From NCBI GenBank assembly GCA_947504195.1, contig CANNGN010000006.1, positions 124,001 to 188,000 on the forward strand: DNA of 64,000 nucleotides. The letters are read 5' to 3'. Positions 19,313-28,466 of the stretch are shown here, one piece after another. Origin of the DNA: an uncultured Vibrio sp. (GTDB taxonomy: Bacteria > Pseudomonadota > Gammaproteobacteria > Enterobacterales > Vibrionaceae). Made by a program: the position numbers and the translations under genes. The notes under the pieces were generated by a model. The model was not told where the DNA came from and ran no database searches. It saw nothing but the letters and a program-made list of their open reading frames with translations. The stretch's first letter is position 1, and the number at the start of each line of letters is the position of its first letter.

Positions 19313-20140
19313 ATGCTTGTTAATTTAAATGAAGTATTACCAATGGCTGCCGCAAGTGATTATGCAGTGCCCTGTTTTAATGTGTTTGGTTATGAAGATG
19401 CAAGGGCCGTTGTTGATGCCGCTGAAGAAGTAGGAAAACCCGTTATTCTAGCCTGCAATAAGGATGTAATTGATTTTTATGGCCCTGTCGTTGCAGCTAC
19501 GATGTTTAGTGAACTAGCAAAAAGTAGCACGCAAAAAGTTGTCTTGCATTTGGATCACACTTACGAAGAGCATATCGTTTATCAAGCGATTAAAGCGGGT
19601 TTTAGTTCAGTGATGTTTGATGGTTCTCAGCTCCCATTAGCCGATAATATTGCCAGAACTAAAAAAGTTGCTGAGGTTGCTCATGCTTGTGGCGTGAGTG
19701 TTGAAGGTGAAATCGGTTCTGTACCATATCAAGAAGGGCGTGATCATATTAAAACCATCGACACAAGTCCCAATGAAGCAAAACAATATGCTGAAGAAAG
19801 CGATTTAGATTGCATTGCTTTATCTGTGGGCAATGTACATCGTTTAACTGAGCCAACCAGCATTATTAATTTTGATCTATTACAGAGTATAGAAGCCGTT
19901 GTTTCTAAACCGCTTGTCATACATGGAACTAGTGGAATTAAAGAAGAAGATATTTTAAAGCTTAAGAAAACACGAGTTTCTAAATTTAATATCGGCACAA
20001 GCTTACGCCAAGCGTTAGGGCATAATTTACGTGATTATATGAATGCAGAAGTTGAAAAATTTGATCGTTTATATTTCATGAAAAAAGCCATGCCTCATGT
20101 CAAAGAGGATGCGATTAGGTGGTTTAAATTATTGTCCTAA
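19313..20140 (+). CDS. iolJ: class II 6-phospho-5-dehydro-2-deoxygluconate aldolase
   Basis: Class II zinc aldolase of 275 residues splitting the phosphorylated keto acid into malonate semialdehyde and dihydroxyacetone phosphate. Zinc and active-site motifs: HLDHT near 79-83 (catalytic Asp plus His), EGEIG near 131, CIALSVGNVH near 166, PLVIHGTSG near 202-210 (His), and KFNIGT near 226-231. The family also contains fructose- and tagatose-bisphosphate aldolases, so the iolJ call rests on operon context. The last gene before the operon terminator. Confidence 0.85.
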   Translation: MLVNLNEVLPMAAASDYAVPCFNVFGYEDARAVVDAAEEVGKPVILACNKDVIDFYGPVVAATMFSELAKSSTQKVVLHLDHTYEEHIVYQAIKAGFSSVMFDGSQLPLADNIARTKKVAEVAHACGVSVEGEIGSVPYQEGRDHIKTIDTSPNEAKQYAEESDLDCIALSVGNVHRLTEPTSIINFDLLQSIEAVVSKPLVIHGTSGIKEEDILKLKKTRVSKFNIGTSLRQALGHNLRDYMNAEVEKFDRLYFMKKAMPHVKEDAIRWFKLLS

Positions 20141-20170
20141 TTCCTATATTTCGATATTCTTTGGCAGTAG

Positions 20171-20200
20171 CACCTAAGTATTCACTTAGGTGTTTTTTTT
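20171..20200 (+). terminator. terminator of the iolE operon, 10 bp before the regulator gene
   Basis: CACCTAAGT (20171-20179), loop ATTC, ACTTAGGTG (20184-20192), then eight T. It is a strong intrinsic terminator directly abutting the rpiR-type gene, leaving no room for a separate promoter between them. Confidence 0.93.
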
Positions 20201-20210
20201 AAGAGTGAAG

Positions 20211-21035
20211 ATGATGCAGAATGATATTGAAGTACCAACAACGTTAGATAGATTTAAAGATATACTTGCTGAACGTTATGACAAATTAAGTAATCGCCTT
20301 AAACAGGTTGCTGATTTTATCACTGAAGAGCCTATGATTGTCGCTTTCGAAACGATGTCTGTCATTTCTGATAAAGCTGGGGTTCCAATATCAACCCTGA
20401 GTCGTTTTGCAAATACTTTTGGCTTTGATGGTTTTAGTAAAATGCAGGTTTTGTTCAGCGATCAGTATTTTCATAAACCTCGTGATTATAAAGCGCGCAT
20501 TAAGCGAGCAAAAGAAGAAGGGCCATTGCAAGTTGATACTGTAAAAGGCATTTTCGAAAGCTTAGGTGATTCTAATATTAAAGCGATGGAAGATTTACTT
20601 GTTGGTATTTCACCTTCTAAATTGGAAGAAGCGATAACATTACTCTCACAAGCGGATACTATTTTTGTACAAGGAGTACGACGTGCTTACCCAATTGCGA
20701 GTTACCTTTGGTACATGCTGCTTAAGGGCGGCTCAAATGTCGAATTAGTTGATAGTGTTGGTGGAATGCGATCCCCGATACTTAAACAGATTAAAAAAGG
20801 TGATGTATTGTTAATCACAACGTTTAAACCTCACGCACAAGAATCTATCCACGCGATCGAGCGAGCGCATAAAGTTGGCGCGAAAATTGTTGCTATTACT
20901 GATAATCAAATGAGTGAACACGGACGTAAAGCTGATCTATCTTTTGAAATTATAGAAAACGATGTGATAGAGTTTCGCTCTTTAACGAGCGCAATGTTTG
21001 TCGCTCAAACATTAGCTGTAGGCTTAATGTTGTAA
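20211..21035 (+). CDS. RpiR/MurR family transcriptional regulator (IolR-type), copy 1
   Basis: 274-residue sugar-phosphate-responsive regulator. The N-terminal HTH_6 domain (about 1-80) has the recognition region AGVPISTLSRFANTFGFDGFS. The C-terminal SIS domain (about 120-260) has the sugar-phosphate loop VGGMRSPIL. The ATG at 20211 is preferred; an upstream GTG in the same frame lies inside the terminator stem. Expression probably depends on read-through from the iol operon. RpiR-type regulators control iol genes in Salmonella and rhizobia, usually as repressors. Likely owner of the TGAAA-N6-TTTCA sites. Confidence 0.85.
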   Translation: MMQNDIEVPTTLDRFKDILAERYDKLSNRLKQVADFITEEPMIVAFETMSVISDKAGVPISTLSRFANTFGFDGFSKMQVLFSDQYFHKPRDYKARIKRAKEEGPLQVDTVKGIFESLGDSNIKAMEDLLVGISPSKLEEAITLLSQADTIFVQGVRRAYPIASYLWYMLLKGGSNVELVDSVGGMRSPILKQIKKGDVLLITTFKPHAQESIHAIERAHKVGAKIVAITDNQMSEHGRKADLSFEIIENDVIEFRSLTSAMFVAQTLAVGLML

Positions 21036-21524
21036 CTTAGCAGGGGTAGCCTACTCCTGCTTCTCGCTCTCTGTTCCCCAAATCACCTATCCATTTTTGA
21101 CCTGATCCCGTATACCGTTTTATCAATCACATTTGATTTATTTTGTTCATTTATACAATTTACCATCATAGATGAAAAATATTTTTTAATTTTTTCTTTA
21201 TGAATCTGCCTATCTGTTTGAAGCATGGTTATCTAGTAGGTTTTATTTATACTATTTAAAATTAATGCTCAAATGCCATTAATTCATTGAAAAGTATAAG
21301 TAAATATATTTTCACGCATATCAGTAACTTAGGGTTCCTTTGATGTGAGATTTTATTTCTTTGAACTAGATAGCATTTCTGTGTAAAAAAACTACTATTA
21401 GATATCTTTAATAAATATCATTGAATTAAATATGAAATTTATTTTCTATTTTCGTGTTTATGATTTTTTATCATTATGTTTAATGTGACCTGTTAGTTGC
21501 ATGTCATGACTTTGGAGTAAATGT
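21036..21524. promoter_or_regulatory. iolD promoter region
   Basis: This 489-bp region without a gene starts with a hairpin (GCAGGGGTA, GCC, TACTCCTGC at 21040-21060) that may end the regulator transcript. It then carries candidate IolR sites at 21173-21188, about 21298-21315 and 21433-21448. TTTGGAGTAA is the iolD ribosome site. Confidence 0.6.
21173..21188. promoter_or_regulatory. IolR-type operator upstream of iolD
   Basis: TGAAAAATATTTTTTA, one mismatch from the palindrome TGAAAAAT-ATTTTTCA that recurs before other iol operons. Confidence 0.55.
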
Positions 21525-23462
21525 ATGAGTACTTTTCGACTAACCACTGGACAAGCTTTAGTTAAGTTTTTAAATCAACAGTATGTCGAAGTTGATGGGC
21601 AAGAAGAAAAGTTCGTGCATGGTGTCTTTACTATTTTTGGTCATGGTAATGTCTTAGGTTTAGGGCAAGCATTAGAGCAAGACTCAGGCGATTTGATTGT
21701 GCATCAAGGTTGTAATGAACAAGGAATGGCACAAATTGCTGTGGGTTTTGCTAAGCAGCAGAAGCGAAAAAAAATCTATGCTGTGAGTGCATCGGTTGGG
21801 CCCGGCTGTGCCAATATGATCACGGCTGCAGCGACAGCATCAGCAAACCGTATACCGGTTTTATTACTACCCAGCGATGTTTACGCGTCTAGACAGCCTG
21901 ATCCTGTTATCCAACAAATTGAACAGTTTCATGATTATTCAATAACAACAAATGATGCTTTCCGTCCAGTCTCTAAATTCTTTGATCGTGTCATGCGCCC
22001 TGAGCAATTGATGACGGCAATGATAAATGCAATGCGTGTATTAACTGACCCGGCAGATACGGGAGCCGTAACTATTTCGTTACCGCAAGATGTACAGGGT
22101 GAATCTTATGATTTCCCAGAGCATTTCTTCCAAAAACGTGTCCACCGAATCGAACGACGCCCAGCATCTACTGCGATGATCGCTGATGCTGTCGCTGCAA
22201 TTAAAGATAAGAAAAAACCTTTACTGATTTGTGGTGGTGGTGTTCGTTATTCCGAAGCTCATGATACGTTTAAAGCGTTTGCAGAGAAGTTTAATATTCC
22301 ATTTGGAGAAACGCAGGCAGGTAAAAGCGCTGTACCTTTTGACCATGAATTAAATTGTGGTGGTATTGGTTCTACGGGTACGTACTCCGCAAATATATTA
22401 GCAAAAGAAGCCGATGTGATTATTGGTGTGGGAACACGAATGACGGACTTTACTACCGCATCTAAATCTCAATACCAAAATAAAGAGGTAACCTTCGTTA
22501 ATATCAATGTTGCAAGCCATGACGCGTATAAATTAGATGGTATTCGTGTCGTCGCGGATGCTAAATCGGCATTGGAAGTGTTGTCCGATGCTTTAGAAAA
22601 AGAAAATTATCGTTCTGAATACACTGATCAAATCACTACGGCCCGCAAAACTTGGGCTGAAGAATTAAATCGTCTTGATAATGTGAAATATGAAGATAAT
22701 AAGTTTGAACCTGAAGTTGCAGGGCATCTTGATAATTCAATCTTGGATGAATATGCGGACGTTTTAAAATCGAAACTATTACAAACTCGCGTACTGGGCA
22801 TTTTAAACAAAGAATTCAGTGATGATGCGATTGTTGTCGGGGCTGCGGGATCGTTGCCGGCGGATTTACAACGAGTATGGCGCCCTAAACAAAAGGATAC
22901 TTACCATGTTGAGTTTGGTTATTCTTGTATGGGCTATGAAATAGCGGCTGCAATTGGCGCTAAAATCTCTTGTCCTGAACAACCCGTTTATGCGCTGCTG
23001 GGGGATGGTTCATACATGATGCTTCATTCTGAATTACAAACTGCGATTCAGGAAGGCATTAAGATCGATATTGTGTTAATGGATAATATGAGTTTTGGTT
23101 GTATTAATAACTTACAAATGGATAACGGAATGGGCAGCTTTGGTACTGAAAACCGATTTCGTGACGCTAAAACAGGCAAGTTAACAGGGAAATCTGTTCC
23201 CGTTGATTTTGCTAAAAACGCAGAAAGTTATGGTTGCGTCACTTATACAGTACGTAACGATGAGGAATTAATTGCTGCCATTGCTGATGCTAAGAAACAA
23301 ACGGTGTCTACGTTAATTGACGTTAAAGTATTACCTAAAACCATGACTCATGGCTATGAGTCATGGTGGCGTTGTGGAATCGCAGAGGTTGCTGATAAAG
23401 CTCAGATTGAAGAAGCCGCTGTTCGAATGTCTAAAATGGCTAAAAGTGTTCGTCAATATTAA
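21525..23462 (+). CDS. iolD: 3D-(3,5/4)-trihydroxycyclohexane-1,2-dione acylhydrolase
   Basis: Thiamine-diphosphate enzyme that opens the inositol ring to give 5-deoxy-glucuronate. It has 645 residues, normal for IolD. The N-terminal pyrimidine-binding domain contains the conserved Glu region [18 protein letters not shown] (near 63-80). The central domain is near 210-350, and the C-terminal TPP-binding motif GDGSYMMLH...DNMSFGCI runs from about 492 to 527. It is transcribed alone from an operator-bearing region and followed by a strong terminator. Confidence 0.95.
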   Translation: MSTFRLTTGQALVKFLNQQYVEVDGQEEKFVHGVFTIFGHGNVLGLGQALEQDSGDLIVHQGCNEQGMAQIAVGFAKQQKRKKIYAVSASVGPGCANMITAAATASANRIPVLLLPSDVYASRQPDPVIQQIEQFHDYSITTNDAFRPVSKFFDRVMRPEQLMTAMINAMRVLTDPADTGAVTISLPQDVQGESYDFPEHFFQKRVHRIERRPASTAMIADAVAAIKDKKKPLLICGGGVRYSEAHDTFKAFAEKFNIPFGETQAGKSAVPFDHELNCGGIGSTGTYSANILAKEADVIIGVGTRMTDFTTASKSQYQNKEVTFVNINVASHDAYKLDGIRVVADAKSALEVLSDALEKENYRSEYTDQITTARKTWAEELNRLDNVKYEDNKFEPEVAGHLDNSILDEYADVLKSKLLQTRVLGILNKEFSDDAIVVGAAGSLPADLQRVWRPKQKDTYHVEFGYSCMGYEIAAAIGAKISCPEQPVYALLGDGSYMMLHSELQTAIQEGIKIDIVLMDNMSFGCINNLQMDNGMGSFGTENRFRDAKTGKLTGKSVPVDFAKNAESYGCVTYTVRNDEELIAAIADAKKQTVSTLIDVKVLPKTMTHGYESWWRCGIAEVADKAQIEEAAVRMSKMAKSVRQY

Positions 23463-23488
23463 TAAAAAGACCTGAAGAACCCTCACTT

Positions 23489-23519
23489 AAAACCTTACTT
23501 TATTAAGTAAGGTTTTTTT
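23489..23519. terminator. terminator between iolD and regulator 2
   Basis: CCTTACTT, loop TATT, AAGTAAGG, with four A before and seven T after. It serves iolD and possibly the convergent regulator gene. Confidence 0.93.
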
Positions 23520-23593
23520 GTGGTTATTTTTAATATGTTTCTTAAATATACTTTGAATCGCCTATCACATCAGCTTGGGAAAATACGGTAACG

Positions 23594-24415
23594 CTATTGC
23601 TTTACGGCCAGTGAAACCGCGAGTGATTGTACTAAACATAATGATGCTGATTGAGATCTGAAAGCATCCACTTTCCCTTCATTTACAATGAAACAAACAT
23701 CGCTCAATGCGGCTAGGGGAGTAGCTTGGCTGTCGGTGATCATGATTTGTTTCGCACCTGCTTTATGAGCCATTTCAGAAAGCGATTGTGTTTCTTGCGC
23801 ATAGGGGCTAAAGCTAATAGAGATCACAACATCATTTGTGCCGACCATAGAAAGCTGCTCATTAAACATTCCTCCTAAGCCGTCAATTAGAAAGGCTCGA
23901 CGTTCTACATGACGCAAAGCATAGGTTAAATAAGTCGCGATATTAAAGGAACGTCGTAAGCCAATGATGTAAATATTGTCGGCTTTGCTTAAAATATCGA
24001 CCGCTAACTCTAAGCTTTCTTCTGGTGTTTGTGTGGCAAGTTGCTGCATCGCTTCAGAATTTACACGAGCGAATTCTTGTAAAATAGGTAATGGCTTTTC
24101 AGGTGATTTTGGTGTCGTCTGTGTTTCTTTATATAAACGAGCCCGATCGGTATAACTTGCTGTTTCTTCTATTAAGTCTTGTCTAGAAAGCTGCTTAATT
24201 TCATTAAACCCTGAAAACCCAAAAGCTTTTGAAAAGCGGATTAAAGTCGAGGGTGGTACATTGGCTTGAGTGGCAATAGTGGCAATGGTATCAAAAGCTA
24301 AACTTTGATTATTTTCCAGTATATATGTCGCGACCTGTTGTAAGCGTTTACTTAAGCTTGAATATTGCGAGCGAATTTGTGTTTGTAATTGACCAATATT
24401 CTTTGCCACCGGCAT
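23594..24415 (-). CDS. RpiR/MurR family transcriptional regulator, copy 2
   Basis: 273-residue second RpiR-type regulator in the island. The HTH_6 domain (about 1-80) has NVPPSTLIRFSKAFGFSGFNE as its helix-turn-helix. The SIS domain (about 125-260) has the loop GLGGMFNEQL. It is divergent from the iolC-DUF2090/iolA operon across a 247-bp region with strong inverted repeats, so self-control and control of that operon are likely. Its DNA-reading helix resembles that of copy 1, matching the similar operators. Confidence 0.85.
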   Translation of the reverse strand: MPVAKNIGQLQTQIRSQYSSLSKRLQQVATYILENNQSLAFDTIATIATQANVPPSTLIRFSKAFGFSGFNEIKQLSRQDLIEETASYTDRARLYKETQTTPKSPEKPLPILQEFARVNSEAMQQLATQTPEESLELAVDILSKADNIYIIGLRRSFNIATYLTYALRHVERRAFLIDGLGGMFNEQLSMVGTNDVVISISFSPYAQETQSLSEMAHKAGAKQIMITDSQATPLAALSDVCFIVNEGKVDAFRSQSASLCLVQSLAVSLAVKQ

Positions 24416-24535
24416 CGTATCTTCCTTTCATGAACTATTTATTTCATTTTAACATAGTAATGAAATATATCATTCATCAGCAATCTCACGATTTTGTTGT
24501 TAGAACGACCTTATAGCGTTTTAGCAAGATCACAT

Positions 24536-24594
24536 TTTCAATTTAAATTGAAATAAAAATTTCATTTTAAATTGAATTTGAAATTTTTATTTCA
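24536..24594. promoter_or_regulatory. composite RpiR operator upstream of iolC-DUF2090
   Basis: Contains an 18-bp perfect palindrome TTTCAATTTAAATTGAAA (24536-24553). It also contains a perfect 16-base inverted repeat: TGAAATAAAAATTTCA (24549-24564) with TGAAATTTTTATTTCA (24579-24594), centres 30 bp apart. Each arm is again TGAAA-N6-TTTCA. It sits 69-127 bp before the kinase start, on the divergent promoter. A half-matching TGAAATATATCATTCA lies at 24461-24476, nearer regulator 2. Confidence 0.7.
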
Positions 24595-24662
24595 TATCAT
24601 ATGGACACTTACATTAGCGCATATTCAAACGGTAAAAAACTACATTTTGGAGCAGAGATATA

Positions 24663-26576
24663 ATGCAACAATCAGATCAAAATAAATCTTTAGATCTCAT
24701 CTGTATGGGGCGAGTTGCAGTTGATTTTTATGGTCAGCAGATTGGGTCACGACTTGAAGATATGTCTTCTTTTTCAAAATATTTAGGTGGTTCATCGGGA
24801 AATGTTGCTTATGGAACAGCGCAGCAAGGGTTGAAGTCATCAATGTTAGCGCGTGTTGGTGACGAGCATATGGGACGCTTCTTACAGGAAGAGTTAGAGC
24901 GTGTTGGCGTCGACACTCGTTATTTAATTAAAGATAAAGATCGATTAACGGCACTGGTAATCTTAGGTATAAAAGATGAGGATACTTTCCCTCTTATTTT
25001 TTATCGCGATAACTGTGCTGATATGGCGATTACTGCTGAAGATGTATCCGAAGAATATATTGCATCAGCACGTTGTTTGGCGGTCACAGGTACGCATCTT
25101 TCAAACCCACAAACACGTGAAGCAGTGCTTACCGCTTTAAAATATGCAAAACGTAATGGTGTTAAAACAGCGTTAGATATTGATTATCGTCCTATCTTGT
25201 GGGGATTAACCACACTAGGGGATGGTGAAACTCGATTTATCGCGTCTGACTCTGTGACACAGCAGCTACAAGAGGTTTTACACCTGTTTGACCTTATTGT
25301 TGGTACTGAAGAAGAGTTTCATATTTCTGGTGGTTCGACGAATACCATTGAAGCATTAAAAAATGTTCGTCGCGTTAGCCAGGCTGAATTAGTGTGTAAA
25401 CGAGGCCCATTAGGTTGCTCTGTATTCACGAAAGGTATCCCAAATACGCTAGATGAAGGGATTACCGTTCAGGGTGTGCAGGTGGACGTATTAAATGTGT
25501 TAGGGGCGGGGGATGCCTTTATGTCTGGCTTATTACGCGGTTATTTAACGAGTGAAGGTTGGGAAAAATCCTGTGCTTACGCTAATGCCTGTGGTGCTTT
25601 GGTCGTTTCTCGCCATGGTTGTGCGCCAGCAATGCCTTCAAAAGAAGAACTCGATAATTATTTAAGCCGTGCGGATCACGTCGTTCGCCCTGACTTAGAT
25701 CCTGAACTGAACCATTTGCACCGGGTCACGACACGTAAAGTAGAGTGGCCAGAATTGTGTGTTTTAGCGTTTGATCATCGCAGTCAGTTCGTCGATATGG
25801 CAGAAGGGTGTGGTGCGGATTTAGCTCAAATTCCAAAGTTAAAAGATCTTATTTTTAAAGCGAACCAAGAAGTTGCACAAGAACATGACTTGGTCGGGAA
25901 ATCAGGCATTTTATGTGACAGCCGGTTTGGACAGTCCGTATTAAATGATGCGACTGGCAGTGCTTGTTGGATCGCTCGCCCAATAGAGCTACCGGGATCG
26001 CGTCCATTGCAATTAGAACATGGCAATATTGGCTCTCAACTCATAACTTGGCCGATAGAGCATGTCGTGAAGTGTTTGGTGTTTTGCCATCCAGAAGATG
26101 ATCTAGACATGCAGACTAAACAGGATAAAACCATAAAAGAGGTGTATGAAGCCTGTTGTTTGTCAGGGCATGAATTATTACTGGAAGTTATCTTACCGAA
26201 AGAGTCAGTTCATAATGATGAACATTATGTTCAATTGTTAGCCCGTTTTTATACATTAGGTATTAAACCCGATTGGTGGAAGTTACCACCGTTAAATGAC
26301 ATTTCATGGGCACAAATTAGTGCATTAATTGAAGCTAATGACAAGCATTGTCGTGGCATTGTATTGCTAGGGTTAGATGCTCCAGTAGATGAATTAAAGG
26401 CCGGTTTTAAAGCTGCTTCAACGTGTGAATGGGTGAAAGGGTTTGCTGTTGGCAGAACAATATTTTCACAACCAAGTAAAGCCTGGCTAGCTCATGAAAT
26501 TGATGACCAGACCTTAGTTGACCAAATTAAACAGAACTATTTGAGCATCATTCAATCTTGGGTAGCGCGAAAATAA
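24663..26576 (+). CDS. 5-dehydro-2-deoxygluconokinase fused to DUF2090 aldolase-like domain
   Basis: Two-domain protein of 637 residues. The PfkB kinase (about 1-325) shows KYLGGSSGNVAYG near 40-52 and the anion-hole motif LNVLGAGDAFMSG near 278-290. A DUF2090 domain (about 335-637) follows, found fused to IolC in many Proteobacteria and proposed to act as the 6-phospho-keto-acid aldolase. The fusion would carry out two consecutive steps (kinase, aldolase) that the stand-alone iolC and class II aldolase genes also cover. It lies upstream of iolA/mmsA and is controlled from the region shared with regulator 2. Confidence 0.88.
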   Translation: MQQSDQNKSLDLICMGRVAVDFYGQQIGSRLEDMSSFSKYLGGSSGNVAYGTAQQGLKSSMLARVGDEHMGRFLQEELERVGVDTRYLIKDKDRLTALVILGIKDEDTFPLIFYRDNCADMAITAEDVSEEYIASARCLAVTGTHLSNPQTREAVLTALKYAKRNGVKTALDIDYRPILWGLTTLGDGETRFIASDSVTQQLQEVLHLFDLIVGTEEEFHISGGSTNTIEALKNVRRVSQAELVCKRGPLGCSVFTKGIPNTLDEGITVQGVQVDVLNVLGAGDAFMSGLLRGYLTSEGWEKSCAYANACGALVVSRHGCAPAMPSKEELDNYLSRADHVVRPDLDPELNHLHRVTTRKVEWPELCVLAFDHRSQFVDMAEGCGADLAQIPKLKDLIFKANQEVAQEHDLVGKSGILCDSRFGQSVLNDATGSACWIARPIELPGSRPLQLEHGNIGSQLITWPIEHVVKCLVFCHPEDDLDMQTKQDKTIKEVYEACCLSGHELLLEVILPKESVHNDEHYVQLLARFYTLGIKPDWWKLPPLNDISWAQISALIEANDKHCRGIVLLGLDAPVDELKAGFKAASTCEWVKGFAVGRTIFSQPSKAWLAHEIDDQTLVDQIKQNYLSIIQSWVARK

Positions 26577-26641
26577 ATCCAGATTATTGATAACGGTATA
26601 AGTCACTAATTGTATAAAAATGATTTTTAAAGGAATAACAC

Positions 26642-28150
26642 ATGGAAACCATCCAAAATTTTATTAACGGTGAAATCACCGCAAGTAATAGTCAACGTTT
26701 TTCACCTGTTTTTAACCCTGCCACAGGACAGCAAACGCGCCAAGTAGTATTGAGTGATGAAGCTGAAGCCACTGCCGCTATTTCAGCAGCGCAAGCCGCT
26801 TTTCCATCTTGGTCAAAGTCGTCACCATTAAAACGGGCACGTATTATGTTTGCTTTTAAAGCTTTGTTAGAAGCCAATAAAGATGCACTAGCTCGTTTGA
26901 TTTCTAACGAACATGGTAAAGTTTATTCCGATGCAATAGGTGAAATTACACGTGGATTAGAAGTTGTAGAATACGCTTGTGGCATTCCTCATTTACAAAA
27001 AGGTGAGCATTCAGCTAACGTTGGCTCTGGGGTTGATAGCCATTCGTTAATGCAACCTCTGGGCGTGTGTGTTGGAATCACGCCATTTAATTTTCCTGCG
27101 ATGGTACCAATGTGGATGTTCCCCATTGCACTAGCGACGGGCAATACCTTTGTCTTAAAACCCTCAGAAAAAGATCCTTCTTTAGCGCTACAATTAGCCG
27201 ATTTACTAAAGCAAGCTGGGTTGCCTGATGGGGTTTTCAACGTTGTAAATGGTGATAAGCAAGCTGTAGATGTGTTACTGACAGACACTCGTGTTCAAGC
27301 GGTGAGTTTTGTGGGTTCTACACCTATTGCTGAATATATTTATACGACAGCTTCTGCTCATGGCAAACGTTGCCAAGCATTAGGAGGGGCTAAAAACCAT
27401 TGTTTATTAATGCCTGATGCTGATATCGAAATGGCTGCAAATGCAATTATAGGTGCCGCATATGGTTCGGCTGGTGAGCGTTGCATGGCTTTATCAGTTG
27501 TCGTAGCCGTCGGAGATGAAACGGCCGACAAACTTATCGATAAACTCCAAACTCAAATCAAAACAATGAACATAGGCGCTGGAGTTGTCGATGGTCCTGA
27601 AAATGATATGGGCCCAGTCGTAACAGCACAACATAAAGCTAAAATATGTGAGTTTATTGATTCAGGTGTAACACAGGGAGCGACGTTATTAGTTGATGGA
27701 AGATCAGTATCGGTTAAAGGTTATGAACAGGGGTATTTTGTAGGGCCAACTCTATTTGACCATGTGTCTCCAGAAATGAATATTTATAAAGAAGAGATAT
27801 TTGGTCCAGTTTTATCTGTGGTAAGAGTTCCAAATTATGATCAGGGTTTAACATTAATTAACCGCTGTGAATATGGTAATGGTACCGCTATTTTCACTCG
27901 CGATGGCGAAACTGCACGTGAATTTAGTGAAAATGTCCTCGCGGGCATGGTTGGGATTAATGTACCGATTCCAGTGCCGATGGCATTTCATAGTTTCGGT
28001 GGTTGGAAAAGATCCGTATTTGGCCCACTAAATGTACATGGTAGTGATGGTGTGCGCTTTTATACTCGTATGAAAACCGTAACAAGCCGTTGGCCTACAA
28101 GTGTTCGTTTAGAAGATCACGACAGCACATTTATTATGCCGACTATGTAA
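26642..28150 (+). CDS. mmsA: CoA-acylating methylmalonate/malonate-semialdehyde dehydrogenase
   Basis: Also named iolA. It converts malonate semialdehyde to acetyl-CoA and CO2 (and methylmalonate semialdehyde to propionyl-CoA). It has 502 residues. Aldehyde dehydrogenase fold with the N150 oxyanion residue in TPFNFP, the NAD segment VLKPSEKDPS, and nucleophile C281 in GSAGERCMALS. The usual general-base Glu is absent (GGAKNHCLL), as in CoA-acylating MmsA enzymes. It follows the kinase-DUF2090 gene by 65 bp with an AAAGGAA ribosome site and completes the pathway. Confidence 0.95.
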   Translation: METIQNFINGEITASNSQRFSPVFNPATGQQTRQVVLSDEAEATAAISAAQAAFPSWSKSSPLKRARIMFAFKALLEANKDALARLISNEHGKVYSDAIGEITRGLEVVEYACGIPHLQKGEHSANVGSGVDSHSLMQPLGVCVGITPFNFPAMVPMWMFPIALATGNTFVLKPSEKDPSLALQLADLLKQAGLPDGVFNVVNGDKQAVDVLLTDTRVQAVSFVGSTPIAEYIYTTASAHGKRCQALGGAKNHCLLMPDADIEMAANAIIGAAYGSAGERCMALSVVVAVGDETADKLIDKLQTQIKTMNIGAGVVDGPENDMGPVVTAQHKAKICEFIDSGVTQGATLLVDGRSVSVKGYEQGYFVGPTLFDHVSPEMNIYKEEIFGPVLSVVRVPNYDQGLTLINRCEYGNGTAIFTRDGETAREFSENVLAGMVGINVPIPVPMAFHSFGGWKRSVFGPLNVHGSDGVRFYTRMKTVTSRWPTSVRLEDHDSTFIMPTM

Positions 28151-28212
28151 TAACCTTTGATCTTGTTTAAATAAATTAGCTATTTAAACAAATTAGGTTT
28201 ATGGAAAATATT

Positions 28213-28240
28213 AAGCAGATTGTAAAAAATCTGCTTTTAA
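28213..28240 (+). terminator. terminator of the iolC-DUF2090/mmsA operon
   Basis: AAGCAGATT (28213-28221), loop GTAAAA, AATCTGCTT (28228-28236), then TTAACTTTT. An additional A/T-only inverted repeat, TTGTTTAAAT / ATTTAAACAA, lies at about 28162-28190. Confidence 0.8.
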
Positions 28241-28283
28241 CTTTTCGACAGGGAAGTTTAGGATGATAGTGTCTGAGCCTTGA

Positions 28284-28415
28284 TTCTATATAACCGTTAT
28301 CCCAGTTGTTTTTATTTATGGTATTGGTAAAGGTGGATTAGGTGGCGTGTTATTAGCCGTTATTTCCCAAACGGGTTTTAAGCGAGTGATTGATAGTTTA
28401 TCGCTATTGTTTTAA
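28284..28415 (+). pseudogene. remnant of a TauE/SafE (TSUP) family membrane transporter
   Basis: A 43-codon open stretch without an ATG, closed by TAA at 28413. It reads FYITVIPVVFIYGIGKGGLG, followed directly by GVLLAVISQTGFKRVIDSLS. The first part resembles the Gly-rich N-terminal motif of TSUP sulfite/organosulfonate exporters and the second their C-terminal end. About 200 residues between them are missing, so this looks like an internal-deletion scar. It lies between the mmsA terminator and the scoB terminator. Confidence 0.5.
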
Positions 28416-28455
28416 AAAGGTATTCAGTTAAACAGTCGCTAACGTGAATACCTTT
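28416..28455 (-). terminator. terminator of the scoAB unit
   Basis: AAAGGTATTCA (28416-28426) with TGAATACCTTT (28445-28455), an 11-bp perfect stem. On the minus strand it is followed by a T-run. It lies 12 bases past the scoB stop. Confidence 0.8.
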
Positions 28456-28466
28456 ATTGAATTAGA

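Noticed and set aside
20190..20210. GTG start extending RpiR copy 1
   Set aside because: The codon sits in the terminator stem and the extra residues come from its T-tract; the ATG at 20211 is the likely start.
24536..24594. Inverted repeats read as a terminator
   Set aside because: They lie between divergent gene starts, are A/T-only and lack a U-tract after a GC stem; an operator is the better reading.
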